Part shown: positions 35,975-47,220 of the stretch, piece by piece | Position numbering within the stretch: position 1 is the stretch's first letter | Layout of the letters: the number at the start of each line of letters is the position of its first letter | The notes under the pieces: generated by a model | Database searches by the model: none | The model's input: the letters and a program-made list of their open reading frames with translations, nothing else | What the model was told of the DNA's origin: nothing | Assembly (NCBI RefSeq): GCF_004785645.1 | Contig: NZ_SRPE01000001.1 | Coordinates: forward strand, 186,001 to 250,000 | Length of the DNA stretch: 64,000 bases | Source of the DNA: Empedobacter tilapiae | GTDB lineage: Bacteria; Bacteroidota; Bacteroidia; Flavobacteriales; Weeksellaceae | Direction: 5' to 3' | Translations under genes and position numbers: made by a program

Positions 35975-36769
35975 TTATTTCATATAAGGATTATCCTTGT
36001 AAATATCTGATCCGATTTGGTCTATTTCAGACTGTTCATTGTCTTCTGTACCTATAATTGTCTCATATAAAACATATGTCGCAATATAGATTAAAGGCAT
36101 TGCTACTAATAATCCAACTCCACAAGCAAGCGCTCCTAAAATTGCGACTCCAAAACAAGCCAGACAAAAAACAAATGCTGATCCAAAGTTTTTAAATAAA
36201 ATACTTACACTTGATTTTATAGCTTCCATTGTAGTAAAACTTGTAAACAATACAAACGGGATTGCTAATATTGATGTAACATAGAAAATGAATCCAGGTA
36301 CAATACACAATAAAATACCTATCATTCCTAAAAATTGAATAGCTAAATATGTTGTAAAAATAACACCAAATTTTCCGTCTTTATAATGAACAAACAAATC
36401 TGAAAAATCAGGATTTTGATGTTTATTAAATTTTTTAGCCATTGTCAAAATACTTACAGTAATAGGCGCTAAAGCTGCGGCAACTATAACACTAACAATA
36501 TTACTTACCCAAGCTAATGGAGACAATGCTTCTGCGTACACTTCATCAACATCAGACATATCTGAAATAACAAAAGAAGGTACAGAAATAAAAAGTCCTA
36601 TTATAAAATTAATTGCAAAACTAATTGCGAATGTAATTACAATTGCAAGAATTGCATATAAAGCGATTCCTGAAAAAATTTCCCATGATTTTGAAAAAAT
36701 ATCACCAACGTTTATATTAACTCCACGTTGCTTAATTTCTTCTATTCTTTGTCTGATTCTATCATCCAT
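35975..36769 (-). CDS. Polytopic inner-membrane protein of unknown function
   Basis: The 264-residue protein has about six hydrophobic segments between residues 30 and 240 and short soluble ends. A conserved-looking element is DIFSKSWEIFSGIALYAI. It resembles small flavobacterial membrane proteins sometimes labelled beta-carotene monooxygenase, a label with no support in the sequence since no catalytic His residues are present. Divergent from miaB. Confidence 0.7.
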   Translation of the reverse strand: MDDRIRQRIEEIKQRGVNINVGDIFSKSWEIFSGIALYAILAIVITFAISFAINFIIGLFISVPSFVISDMSDVDEVYAEALSPLAWVSNIVSVIVAAALAPITVSILTMAKKFNKHQNPDFSDLFVHYKDGKFGVIFTTYLAIQFLGMIGILLCIVPGFIFYVTSILAIPFVLFTSFTTMEAIKSSVSILFKNFGSAFVFCLACFGVAILGALACGVGLLVAMPLIYIATYVLYETIIGTEDNEQSEIDQIGSDIYKDNPYMK

Positions 36770-36891
36770 AGTTTTATATTTTTTTAGATTTCCTCAAATC
36801 TACAAAATGTTAATAAAATGCAAAAGAAAATTTTACTGCCAATATGTCACATAGATTTATTATTTTTGCACGGTAAAATATCCATTTTAGA

Positions 36892-38337
36892 ATGCATACA
36901 GAAGAAAAACATATAGATGAAGCAAGACAAGGAGAGGCTTTGATGACTGCTCCTACTCGTAATGCAACAAAGAAATTATTCTTAGAAAGTTACGGATGTC
37001 AAATGAATTTCTCGGATAGTGAAATTGTTGCATCTATTCTAAATAACGAAGGTTACCAAACCACTCAAAAAGTTGACGAAGCAGATTTAATTTTATTAAA
37101 TACTTGTTCTATTCGTGAAAAAGCTGAACAAACAGTTCGTAAACGCTTAGGAACTTTAAACGCAATCAAAAAACAAAATCCAAGTCTTAAAATTGGTGTT
37201 TTAGGTTGTATGGCGGAACGTTTGAAACATAAATTCTTAGAAGAAGAACATTTAGTTGATATCGTTGTAGGTCCAGATGCTTACCGCGATTTACCAAACT
37301 TAATCAACGATGTAGAAGATGGTCGTGATGCGGTAAACGTACAATTATCAAAAGAAGAAACGTATGCCGAAATTTCTCCTGTTCGTTTAGGAGGAAATGG
37401 CGTTACAGCTTTCGTTACGATTACTCGTGGTTGCGACAACATGTGTACGTTCTGTGTTGTGCCTTTTACACGTGGTCGTGAGCGTTCTCGTGATCCTCAC
37501 TCGATTTTGAATGAGTGTAAAGAATTAGCAGAATCTGGTTATAAAGAAATTACACTTTTAGGTCAAAATGTCGATTCATATTTATGGTATGGTGGAGGAC
37601 CAAAAAAGGACTTCAAAAATGCAACTGATATTCAGAAAGCAACTGCTGTAGATTTTGCGCAATTATTAGATATGGTTGCTACACAATTTCCTAATATTCG
37701 TTTACGTTTTTCAACTTCTAATCCGCAAGATATGGAAGAAGGCGTATTACAAATGATGGCGAAACACAAAAACATTTGTAAATATATTCACTTACCTGTT
37801 CAATCGGGTTCTACCACTGTTTTAGAGCGTATGAATCGTCAACATACTCGTGAAGAATATTTCGAATTAATTGATAAAATTCGTCGTATCGTTCCAGATT
37901 GTGCTTTATCTCACGATATGATTGCAGGTTTCTGCGGCGAAACAGAAGAAGAACATCAAGATACATTATCGTTAATGGAATATGTGAAATATGATTTCGG
38001 TTATATGTTCGCTTATTCTGAGCGTCCTGGAACACCAGCCCACAAAAAAATGCCTGATGACGTTTTACCAGAAGATAAAAAACGTCGTTTACAAGAAATC
38101 ATCGAAATGCAACAAAAACATTCTGCTGAGCGTATGAATAGTTATGTTGGAAAAACTCATGAAGTTTTGATTGAAGGTAACTCTAAACGTGACGAAAATT
38201 TCTGGTATGGACGTAATACGCAAAATGCCGTTTTAGTTTTCCCTAAAGTGGAAGGAACTAAAGTTGGAGATTTTGTAAACGTAAAAGCAAATAACTGTAC
38301 TACGGCTACTTTGATTGGTGAGATGATTGAAGATTAA
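36892..38337 (+). CDS. miaB: tRNA-2-methylthio-N6-dimethylallyladenosine synthase
   Basis: Radical-SAM methylthiotransferase acting on i6A37 of tRNAs. The 481 residues have the N-terminal cluster Cys residues in [24 protein letters not shown] and [10 protein letters not shown], the radical-SAM CxxxCxxC in [14 protein letters not shown], and a C-terminal TRAM domain ending EMIED. The length and lack of an insertion fit MiaB rather than RimO. About 26 extra residues precede the domain. A TATTTTTG -7 element at 36870-36877 gives a short leader. First gene of the run to secG. Confidence 0.97.
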   Translation: MHTEEKHIDEARQGEALMTAPTRNATKKLFLESYGCQMNFSDSEIVASILNNEGYQTTQKVDEADLILLNTCSIREKAEQTVRKRLGTLNAIKKQNPSLKIGVLGCMAERLKHKFLEEEHLVDIVVGPDAYRDLPNLINDVEDGRDAVNVQLSKEETYAEISPVRLGGNGVTAFVTITRGCDNMCTFCVVPFTRGRERSRDPHSILNECKELAESGYKEITLLGQNVDSYLWYGGGPKKDFKNATDIQKATAVDFAQLLDMVATQFPNIRLRFSTSNPQDMEEGVLQMMAKHKNICKYIHLPVQSGSTTVLERMNRQHTREEYFELIDKIRRIVPDCALSHDMIAGFCGETEEEHQDTLSLMEYVKYDFGYMFAYSERPGTPAHKKMPDDVLPEDKKRRLQEIIEMQQKHSAERMNSYVGKTHEVLIEGNSKRDENFWYGRNTQNAVLVFPKVEGTKVGDFVNVKANNCTTATLIGEMIED

Positions 38338-38439
38338 TTTTTTCAACTTGTTATACTGAACTTATTTCAGTATCATTTTTCAAATCAAAAAACTGATGAG
38401 ATTGAAAATTTCAATTTCGAAAACCTAAAAAATTAAAAA

Positions 38440-39711
38440 ATGGATTCTTTACAAACAATCAAACAACGTTTTGGAATCATTGGAAATAATGTAGCCTTGA
38501 ATCGTGCTTTAGAAAAGGCGATTCAGGTTGCACCTACCGACATTTCTGTTCTTGTTATTGGAGAAAGTGGTGTTGGTAAAGAATTTATTCCGAAAATTAT
38601 TCACAATCAATCTGCTCGCAAGCACAATAATTATATTGCAGTGAACTGTGGTGCAATTCCAGAAGGAACAATCGATTCTGAATTATTTGGACACGAAAAA
38701 GGTGCTTTTACAGGCGCTACACAAACACGTAAAGGTTATTTTGAAGTAGCTGATGGCGGAACAATTTTCTTAGATGAAGTTGGTGAATTACCTTTAGCAA
38801 CACAAGTGCGTTTGTTACGTATTTTGGAGTCGGGCGAATTTATGAAAGTTGGTTCTTCAGAACTTCAAAAAACAAATGTTCGTGTTGTTGCTGCAACAAA
38901 TGTAAAATTATTAGAAGCTGTTGAAAAAGGTAAATTTCGTGAAGATTTATATTATCGATTAAATACAGTTCAAATTGATATTCCAGCTTTGCGCGAGCGT
39001 AAAGAAGATATTAATTTATTGTTCCGAAAATTTGCTTCAGATTTTGCAAGTAAATACAGAATGCCTCATATCGAACTTTCTCCAGAAGCACAAAATTATA
39101 TTGCAAATTATCCTTGGCCAGGAAACGTGCGTCAATTAAGAAATTTTGCTGAACAAGTTTCTGTTGTTGAAAAAGACCGCGTGATTTCTTTAGAAAAAAT
39201 CATGGAATTATTGCCAAATAATTCTACAATGTTAACGGTTACAAATAAATCGAAAGATGGAAGTTCTTCTGATTTTATGGAACGTGAATTATTGTTCAAG
39301 GTTTTATTGGACATGAAAAAAGATTTGAACGATTTGCGTGCTTTAACATTAGATTTGATCAAACACAAAGATGTGGAAGATTTTAATGGCAATACCCAAG
39401 AATTAATCCAACGTGTTTATCAAGATCAAAATGAACCTGAGAATGATTTCGCTCCAAATCAGTACAATTTAGTAGCATCATCTTCTACACCAAATCCGTC
39501 TGCTTTTCAACAACCACAATACGATTATTCGAATGACGTTTATGATGTAAGTCCAATTGAAGAACCAGAGTCTCTTTCATTGCAAGATAATGAAAAAGAA
39601 ATGATTAAGTTAGCACTAGAAAAACACAAAGGAAAACGAAAAATGGCTGCTGACGAATTAGGAATTTCTGAGCGTACATTATATCGCAAAATCAAACAAT
39701 ATCATTTGTAA
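38440..39711 (+). CDS. Sigma-54-dependent transcriptional activator without sensory domain
   Basis: The 423 residues begin directly with the AAA+ domain: Walker A GESGVGKE (41-48), the sigma-54 contact loop GAFTGA (88-93) and Walker B IFLDEVGEL (109-117). A linker follows and the protein ends in a Fis-type helix-turn-helix, ADELGISERTLYRKIKQYHL. There is no receiver, GAF or PAS domain, so activity must be set by abundance or by a partner, as in PspF. It lies between miaB and lptE, an order often kept in Flavobacteriia. Targets are unknown; a partial -24/-12-like motif lies before groES. Confidence 0.92.
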   Translation: MDSLQTIKQRFGIIGNNVALNRALEKAIQVAPTDISVLVIGESGVGKEFIPKIIHNQSARKHNNYIAVNCGAIPEGTIDSELFGHEKGAFTGATQTRKGYFEVADGGTIFLDEVGELPLATQVRLLRILESGEFMKVGSSELQKTNVRVVAATNVKLLEAVEKGKFREDLYYRLNTVQIDIPALRERKEDINLLFRKFASDFASKYRMPHIELSPEAQNYIANYPWPGNVRQLRNFAEQVSVVEKDRVISLEKIMELLPNNSTMLTVTNKSKDGSSSDFMERELLFKVLLDMKKDLNDLRALTLDLIKHKDVEDFNGNTQELIQRVYQDQNEPENDFAPNQYNLVASSSTPNPSAFQQPQYDYSNDVYDVSPIEEPESLSLQDNEKEMIKLALEKHKGKRKMAADELGISERTLYRKIKQYHL

Positions 39712-39713
39712 AT

Positions 39714-40223
39714 ATGAATAAAATAAAACTATTTGTCCTTAGTGTTTTTGCTATTTTTAGTTTAACAGGATGTATAAAATATTCACTATCTGGAGCTGCT
39801 ATTCAACCAGATTGGAATACTATTTATGTCGCTACCTTTCCTAATTATGCACCTCAGCAAAATCCTACTTTAAGTCAAGATTTAACAATTGCTATTCAAG
39901 ACATTTTTAGAAGTAGAACAAAATTAAAGTTAAACTCAAACGAAAACTCAGACTTAATTATTGAAGGTGAAATCACAGGATATGAGGTTGTTCCTGAAGC
40001 TATTCAATCAAACGATATTGCTGCTCAAAACCGCTTAACAATTTACGTAAAAATTAGATATATTAATAATAAAGACGAATCTAAAAGTTACGATAGAACA
40101 TTTTCTGCATTTCGACCATATGACGGAAATGAAATGTTAAGTTCTGTAGAGTCTTCAATTGTTCCATTAATTATTGAAGATATTCGTAATCAAGTTTTCG
40201 CTTCTATTGCGATGGATTGGTAA
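39714..40223 (+). CDS. lptE: LPS-assembly lipoprotein LptE
   Basis: Outer-membrane lipoprotein that plugs the LptD translocon. The 169 residues have a lipoprotein signal with lipobox LTGC (Cys 20), followed by IKYSLSGAAI and a beta-alpha fold with LKLNSNENSDLIIEGEITGYEV, as in the flavobacterial LptE family. It starts 2 bases after the sigma-54 activator stop, so the two are cotranscribed. Confidence 0.88.
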   Translation: MNKIKLFVLSVFAIFSLTGCIKYSLSGAAIQPDWNTIYVATFPNYAPQQNPTLSQDLTIAIQDIFRSRTKLKLNSNENSDLIIEGEITGYEVVPEAIQSNDIAAQNRLTIYVKIRYINNKDESKSYDRTFSAFRPYDGNEMLSSVESSIVPLIIEDIRNQVFASIAMDW

Positions 40224-40246
40224 AAAAATAACCTTATATTTGAGCA

Positions 40247-41404
40247 ATGACCAGAATTGAATATTTAGTAGCACATCCGTATGAAGTTAAAAAATCAGAT
40301 ATTCCTCTTCTGAAAAAAGAAGTTGAAAAGTATCCATATTTCTATACATTACGTGCATTGTTACTTTATGGTTTAAAAAAAGAGAATCATCCATCTTTTG
40401 AAGATTATTTGAACAAGACTTCAATTCATAGTAGCAATCGTGTCGATTTGTATCATTACATCAATTCTGAACCAATTCAGAAAGAAGTTCAAGTAGAAAC
40501 TGAAACTATTTCTGAACCAATTTTAGAGAATTCTACTTCTGAAATCATCGAAAATAGTAACGAAACAGTTGAAGTAATTGATGAAATAATCGAAGAAAAA
40601 GAAGAAGAATATAACCAAGAAATTGAAGTTATTTCTGACATAAATTCTGATGAAATTAATGAAGATATTGTGGATGAAATGATTGAAAATGATACAGAAG
40701 AATCTGAATTGAGAACAGATCATGTGGTTGATATTATTTCAGATGAAGAATTGAACGAAGTTGCCGAATTAACAAATAAAGTTGTTGAAGAAAATATTTA
40801 TAAAAAAGAAAATTTAACTTCTGAAAATGATATTGAAAATGCGGTTAAACAAACTTCCGATATTGAAATTATTGAATCAGAATCTCAGCAAATAATTGAA
40901 ACAATAAAAAATAATCAGGAAGAAGAAATTATACAAGAATTATCTGAAAACACTGAATTAATTGAAGAATCTGAACCTGAAATAGTTGAAAAAAAATCAG
41001 AAGTAATTGAAAATAATTCCGATGATTCTACGTTTTCTTTTACAGATTGGTTAAAGAAAGTTCCTTCTCAATCAAAAACTCAAAAAGAGATTGAAGAAGA
41101 ACAAGAAATTGCTGAGAGGGAAATAAAATATAAGTTGATTGATGATTTTTTGGAAAAAAATCCAAAAATAGTTCCGATGAAAAAAACGGATATCACTCCA
41201 GCCAATACTTCATCAAATTTTGTTCAAAACACAGAAGAATATTCGGATTTGATGACCGAAACTTTAGCTCAAATTTATATTGAGCAAAAAAAATATGATA
41301 AAGCAATTAAAGCTTATAAGATATTAATTTTGAAATATCCAGAAAAAAATAGTTTATTTGCAAATCGAATTAAAGAAATTGAAAATTTAAAAAACTCTAA
41401 ATAA
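40247..41404 (+). CDS. Acidic TPR-containing protein
   Basis: The 385 residues comprise a helical N-terminal domain (1-80; TRIEYLVAHPYEVKKSDIP), a strongly acidic Glu/Ile/Asn/Ser-rich linker (about 85-260) and a C-terminal part with a TPR unit, SDLMTETLAQIYIEQKKYDKAIKAYKILILKYPEK split over 340-375. No signal peptide. Function unknown; it sits between lptE and secG (23- and 4-base gaps), an order found in other Flavobacteriia. Confidence 0.75.
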   Translation: MTRIEYLVAHPYEVKKSDIPLLKKEVEKYPYFYTLRALLLYGLKKENHPSFEDYLNKTSIHSSNRVDLYHYINSEPIQKEVQVETETISEPILENSTSEIIENSNETVEVIDEIIEEKEEEYNQEIEVISDINSDEINEDIVDEMIENDTEESELRTDHVVDIISDEELNEVAELTNKVVEENIYKKENLTSENDIENAVKQTSDIEIIESESQQIIETIKNNQEEEIIQELSENTELIEESEPEIVEKKSEVIENNSDDSTFSFTDWLKKVPSQSKTQKEIEEEQEIAEREIKYKLIDDFLEKNPKIVPMKKTDITPANTSSNFVQNTEEYSDLMTETLAQIYIEQKKYDKAIKAYKILILKYPEKNSLFANRIKEIENLKNSK

Positions 41405-41408
41405 TAAA

Positions 41409-41759
41409 ATGGGACTATTTCAGTTTTTCATGATTATTATCATGATTTTATGTGTATTATTAGTATTAATTGTATTATCTCAAAATCCTAAAGGAGGAGG
41501 TTTATCGTCTACTTTTGGAGGTGGTGGTGGAAGCCAAATGTTTGGAGTTCAGAGAACAAATAAATTCTTAGATAACACTACTTGGGGATTGTTTATTGCT
41601 GTAATTATATTAATAATTGGAGCAAGTACAGCACACGAAAATCCAAATGCTATAAAACCTATTAAGCAAAATGTAACAGCACCTGCTAATAATTTACCAG
41701 CGCAACCTACTACAAGCGGAGCAAATCAAAATCAATTACCAGCTCAGCCAACTAAGTAA
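41409..41759 (+). CDS. secG: Preprotein translocase subunit SecG
   Basis: Small SecYEG subunit. The 116 residues have two membrane helices (about 4-24 and 55-74) and the conserved loop VLSQNPKGGGLSSTFGGGG with TWGLF after it. The last 40 residues are an Asn/Pro/Gln-rich tail. Four bases after the TPR gene and followed by a strong terminator, so it ends the operon. Confidence 0.96.
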   Translation: MGLFQFFMIIIMILCVLLVLIVLSQNPKGGGLSSTFGGGGGSQMFGVQRTNKFLDNTTWGLFIAVIILIIGASTAHENPNAIKPIKQNVTAPANNLPAQPTTSGANQNQLPAQPTK

Positions 41760-41776
41760 TTTTTAATAAGAAATAA

Positions 41777-41822
41777 GCAAATAAAAAAGCGAATCATTCG
41801 AATGATTCGCTTTTTTATTTGC
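41777..41822 (+). terminator. Terminator of the miaB-secG run
   Basis: A perfect 46-bp palindrome, with the core arms AAAAAAGCGAATCATT and AATGATTCGCTTTTTT. It begins 18 bases after the secG stop. Confidence 0.93.
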
Positions 41823-41865
41823 TCTTTTTAAATTTTTATTCATAATTTAGTCCTAAACACTGAAT

Positions 41866-42288
41866 ATGAAACACTATTATTTCCTTACAACATTAATATC
41901 CTTGTTTTTTATTGGTTGCGGACAACAAAAAGTTTTAAAAACTATTTCAAAAAATGAGTTGGAGGTTTTTAGAACAGCATTCGATGAGAAAGGATGTAAG
42001 AATAATATTAATGTCTTTACTAATAAAAAAGACTTTGATGAGTTTCAAAAATCATTGATTATTTCAGGACAAAGGAATGCTCCTTTAAATATCATTGATT
42101 TTTCAAATAAAAATGTTGCTGTTATTTGTAAAGAAGATATTGATCGTTATGAAATATTAGAATTAACAAGTAACTCAAAAAAGAATATTTTAAAATTAAA
42201 CAAAAATAAAGATGAGGCTGACATGTCTGTCAACTTATTATTTATAGAAATTCCAAAAGAAATTAATTATTTAACACTTGAATATTAA
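41866..42288 (+). CDS. Hypothetical lipoprotein
   Basis: The 140-residue product has a lipoprotein signal LISLFFIGCGQQK (Cys 18) and a small soluble domain with no family recognised. It ends 5 bases before the metalloprotease gene and is likely cotranscribed with it. It could be a partner of the exported protease; the sequence does not show this. Confidence 0.65.
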   Translation: MKHYYFLTTLISLFFIGCGQQKVLKTISKNELEVFRTAFDEKGCKNNINVFTNKKDFDEFQKSLIISGQRNAPLNIIDFSNKNVAVICKEDIDRYEILELTSNSKKNILKLNKNKDEADMSVNLLFIEIPKEINYLTLEY

Positions 42289-42293
42289 AATTT

Positions 42294-44546
42294 ATGAAAT
42301 CAAAATTTATTATCTTATCCTTACTTATGGGAGGTAGTTCTGTTTTTGCGCAAAGTAATCATTGGCAAGAGCTGAAAAACAAAAATTTCCAACCGACAAA
42401 TTTAGTTGAAAGATCATCTGTTCCTAAAGAATACAAATTATTCAATCTAAATACAACGAATCTAGTAAACGATTTAAATAACATCGCAAGTAGAGGAAAA
42501 AACCAACCTCATTTAGTTAATATCCCAAATGAAACAGGAAAGTTAACAAAATATATGGTAGAAGAAGCTTCTATTATGGCTCCCGAATTACAAGATAAAT
42601 TTAAAACAATTAAATCTTATGTAGGAAAGTCTGTCGATGGAAAATCAACTATTCGCTTCAGTTATTCTCCTTTTCATGGTTTTAGTGCTATGATACAAAA
42701 AGGAAATGAAGTTTCTTACATTGATGCATATACAGAAGATTTATCAACTTACATTTCGTACAATAGAAAAAATGTTGATGATAATATTAGTTTTGCTTGT
42801 CATACAGACGATGTACACCAACAAAATTTGATTAATCAAATTACAAGTGATATTCCTACAAATAAAATTGCTAAAGATGGTAAAATGAGAAAATACCGAT
42901 TAGCTTTAGCTACAACTATTGAATATTCTAGATACCATATTAACAGAGCAGGATTAGCTGGTGGAACTGATGAAGAAAAATTAGCTGCAGTAATGTCTGC
43001 TATTAATATAGCTATGACACGTGTAAACGGTGTTTATGAAAAAGAGTTTGGTGTTACAATGGAATTAGTTGAAAATAATGATAAAATTATTTTCATTAAA
43101 GCTGATGAATACACAAACAATGACGGGAGAGCAATGCTTACAGAGAATCAAATCGTTTTAGATAGAGAAATCGGTATTAACAATTATGATATTGGCCATG
43201 TATTTTCTACAGGTGGTGGTGGTGTTGCTTATTTAAGAAGCCCTTGTGGTGATAGTAAAGCAGGTGGTGTAACAGGATCAGGAGCACCTATAAATGATCC
43301 TTTCTATATTGATTATGTTGCTCATGAAATGGGGCATCAATTTGGAGCGCCTCATACATTCAATAATTCATGTGGAGGAAATCGCTCTGGTTCAACAGCT
43401 GTTGAACCAGGAAGTGGAAGTACAATAATGGCATATGCAGGTATTTGCCCTCCTAACGTTCAATACAATAGTGACCCTTATTTTTCTACTGTAAGCGTAA
43501 ATAATATTTATTCTTTTGTTACTTCTTCTGCAGGAAGTTGTTCAGTAAATACTGACTCAGGTAACAATGAGCCTATAATTGAAATCAATAAGTTATCACA
43601 TAATATTCCTCATTCAACTGCATTCATGTTAGAAGCTACTGCTACTGATCCTGATGGTGATGCTTTAACATATAACTGGGAACAAACAGATACACAAATT
43701 GCAACACAACCACCAATTTCTACTAATAAAAATGGTCCAACATTTCGATCTCTTAATCCAACTACAGTAGGATACAGATACTTCCCTAATTTACAATCAA
43801 TTGTAGATGGAAAATTAACATTTGAAACAAATCCAAGTGGAACTCCTTTATCTTGGGAAGTTATTCCAAGCGTTGCTCGTACATTAAAATTTTCAATTTT
43901 AGTTAGAGATAACAACTCTAAAGGTGGTCAAACTGATCGTCAGAATGTTACATTGTCAGTAAAAGATTTCGGGCCATTCAAAGTAACTTCTCAAGCTACA
44001 ACTGATTATTGGACTCAAAATTATCCAGCATCAATCACTTGGGATGTTGCCGGAACTGATGCAAACGGAATTGATACACAAAACGTAAAAATTTTATTAT
44101 CGGTTGATGGAGGAAAAACATTTAATTATGTTTTAGCTGAATCTGTTCCGAATAATGGAAAATATGATTTTACAGTACCAAGTAATGTTACGTTAACAAA
44201 AGAAGCTCGTATTATGATTAAAGCGATTGATAATGTTTTCTTAGCGGTAAATACTGCAAACTTTGAAATTTCGGATAAATTAGCAACTTCAGATATCAAT
44301 TCTAAAGACTTAGCTACAATTTCTCCTAATCCTTCAAATGGAATTATCAATTTAGATTTCGCAAAATCATTTACAACAGGTAAAATTACGGTGACAGATT
44401 TAGCAGGAAGAACAGTTTATACAAACAAATTGAATTCTTCAAAATCTCAACAAGTTAATTTATCGAATTTATCAAATGGAGTTTACATTGTTTCGATTGA
44501 AACAGGAAGTGAACAATTCACGAAAAAAGTGATTATCAAAAAATAA
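42294..44546 (+). CDS. Secreted reprolysin-type (M12B-like) metalloprotease with T9SS sorting domain
   Basis: Zinc endopeptidase exported by type IX secretion. The 750 residues have a signal peptide (FIILSLLMGGSSVFAQ), a propeptide, the metzincin motif HEMGHQFGAPH (H344, E345, H348, H354) with the Met-turn IMAYAG about 30 residues later. Two beta-sandwich regions follow (about 425-660), then a C-terminal type A sorting domain with ISPNPSNGIINLDF, TDLAGRTVY, LSNGVYIVSIETG and KKVIIKK. The gldKLMN genes at 27404-32096 encode its export apparatus. A Cys-rich stretch around the catalytic domain suggests disulfides. Confidence 0.93.
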   Translation: MKSKFIILSLLMGGSSVFAQSNHWQELKNKNFQPTNLVERSSVPKEYKLFNLNTTNLVNDLNNIASRGKNQPHLVNIPNETGKLTKYMVEEASIMAPELQDKFKTIKSYVGKSVDGKSTIRFSYSPFHGFSAMIQKGNEVSYIDAYTEDLSTYISYNRKNVDDNISFACHTDDVHQQNLINQITSDIPTNKIAKDGKMRKYRLALATTIEYSRYHINRAGLAGGTDEEKLAAVMSAINIAMTRVNGVYEKEFGVTMELVENNDKIIFIKADEYTNNDGRAMLTENQIVLDREIGINNYDIGHVFSTGGGGVAYLRSPCGDSKAGGVTGSGAPINDPFYIDYVAHEMGHQFGAPHTFNNSCGGNRSGSTAVEPGSGSTIMAYAGICPPNVQYNSDPYFSTVSVNNIYSFVTSSAGSCSVNTDSGNNEPIIEINKLSHNIPHSTAFMLEATATDPDGDALTYNWEQTDTQIATQPPISTNKNGPTFRSLNPTTVGYRYFPNLQSIVDGKLTFETNPSGTPLSWEVIPSVARTLKFSILVRDNNSKGGQTDRQNVTLSVKDFGPFKVTSQATTDYWTQNYPASITWDVAGTDANGIDTQNVKILLSVDGGKTFNYVLAESVPNNGKYDFTVPSNVTLTKEARIMIKAIDNVFLAVNTANFEISDKLATSDINSKDLATISPNPSNGIINLDFAKSFTTGKITVTDLAGRTVYTNKLNSSKSQQVNLSNLSNGVYIVSIETGSEQFTKKVIIKK

Positions 44547-44566
44547 TTATTCATAAAAATTACTTT

Positions 44567-44597
44567 AAATGCCAAGTTGTCTGACAGCTTGGCATTT
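44567..44597 (+). terminator. Terminator of the metalloprotease gene
   Basis: AAATGCCAAGTTGTC pairs with GACAGCTTGGCATTT (one G-U pair), followed by TTA and TTTT. It starts 21 bases after the stop. Confidence 0.88.
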
Positions 44598-44647
44598 TTA
44601 TTTTCCCTCATTACAATTAACTTATCCATAATGGCAGAAATTGGCTA

Positions 44648-44665
44648 TTGGCACGTTTTTCGTTG
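44648..44665 (+). promoter_or_regulatory. Possible sigma-54-like -24/-12 element before groES
   Basis: TTGGCACG followed by TTTTT and CGTTG, 39 bases before the groES ATG. The -24 half matches YTGGCACG fully; the -12 half has GT where GC is expected at the standard spacing. No CIRCE-type inverted repeat (TTAGCACTC) is present. Confidence 0.4.
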
Positions 44666-44703
44666 AATTGAAATCATCAATTATTAAAAATAAAAATACA
44701 AAT

Positions 44704-44982
44704 ATGTCACAATTAAACATTAAACCATTAGCAGATAGAGTAGTTATCGAGCCTGCTCCTGCAGAAACTAAAACAGCTTCAGGAATTATCATCCCAGATT
44801 CAGCAAAAGAAAAACCACAAGAAGGAATCGTTGTAGCAGTTGGTAATGGTAAAAAAGATGAACCAATGACTGTTGCAGTTGGAGACAAAGTTCTTTACGG
44901 TAAATATTCAGGAACTGAATTAAAATTAGAAGGTAAAGATTATTTAATCATGCGTGAAGCTGATATTTTGGCAATCATCTAA
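44704..44982 (+). CDS. groS: Co-chaperonin GroES
   Basis: The heptameric lid of GroEL. It has 92 residues from [18 protein letters not shown], with the mobile loop [19 protein letters not shown] and the roof loop. The open frame runs upstream to 44641, but those 21 residues are not part of the family and include the putative promoter. It is followed by groEL after 108 bases. Confidence 0.98.
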   Translation: MSQLNIKPLADRVVIEPAPAETKTASGIIIPDSAKEKPQEGIVVAVGNGKKDEPMTVAVGDKVLYGKYSGTELKLEGKDYLIMREADILAII

Positions 44983-45049
44983 ATTTAGTTGTAATAAGTA
45001 AAATGTATTAAGTACAAAGTAACTTATTTTTTAATTTTTAATCATATTC

Positions 45050-46716
<1,667 letters not shown>

Positions 46717-46730
46717 TCATCAACTCATAA

Positions 46731-46790
46731 CAATATCAAAAAAAACCTTGTCATAGTAATACTTTGACAAGTTTTTTTTTTGATATTGCT
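46731..46790 (+). terminator. Terminator of groESL
   Basis: ACCTTGTCA and TGACAAGT flank a 12-base loop with a long T-run; the outer flanks CAATATCAAAA and TTTTGATATTG extend the stem. It starts 14 bases after the groEL stop. Confidence 0.85.
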
Positions 46791-46871
46791 TATAAAAAAT
46801 AAGTAACCTTGTTAAGAATTTAGAGCCTTAACAAGACCTTTATTTGATTCCATCATAACATTTGTAATAAA

Positions 46872-47000
46872 AGCTGCGCTACTTCTTATTAAAACCTAAG
46901 CAGGTTTGTAACGAAACCTAAGCAGGAGTTACACAAAAGCTGCGTAGGTTTATAGTGAAACCTAAGCAAGAGTTGTGTAAAAGCTACGTGGGTTTTAATT
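46872..47000. repeat. Imperfect 44-bp tandem repeat, about three units
   Basis: Two well-matched units at 46913-46956 and 46957-47000 each begin GAAACCTAAGCA and contain AAAAGCTGCGTAGGTTT or the variant AAAAGCTACGTGGGTTTT. A degenerate unit precedes them. Each unit includes AAACCTA and its inverted counterpart TAGGTTT, so they can fold into hairpins. No coding potential. Confidence 0.75.
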
Positions 47001-47165
47001 CAATCTACCTAACCTTATTATAATCAGCAACTTAACATACAGTAAGATTATATTAATTAAACTCTTTAACTCTGCTTATAACTACATAAAAACCTTATCT
47101 GTTTCTCTTGTATACATGGTTAACTTATACTGAAAGAGAAGTGTAATGTAAAAGTAAACGCATAG

Positions 47166-47196
47166 AAAAAGCCATTCAGAACTCTGAATGGCTTTT
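47166..47196 (-). terminator. Terminator of the leu operon
   Basis: AAAAAGCCATTCAGA and TCTGAATGGCTTTTT form a 15-bp stem with a short loop, 25 bases after the leuB stop. Symmetric, so it also protects from the groESL side. Confidence 0.9.
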
Positions 47197-47220
47197 TCAT
47201 TAAGTCATAAATAATAAAAA

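Larger units (their letters stand above)
46791..47220. other. Gene-free gap with a 44-bp repeat element and a terminator
   Basis: With the groESL terminator this is the longest non-coding stretch (504 bases from 46717). It holds the 44-bp repeats at 46872-47000 and the leuB terminator at 47166-47196. The remaining sequence (about 47001-47165) is A/T-rich with no open frame, tRNA or rRNA that I can see. Confidence 0.7.

Noticed and set aside
40523-40723. Hydrophobic frame antisense to the acidic TPR gene
   Set aside because: It is the complement of Glu/Ile-rich codons, without any start or partner.
44641-44703. N-terminal extension of GroES
   Set aside because: The family starts at [12 protein letters not shown]; the upstream codons coincide with the intergenic promoter region.
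46791-47165. CRISPR array in the gene-free gap
   Set aside because: The 44-bp units are contiguous with no unique spacers and no cas genes are in the window.
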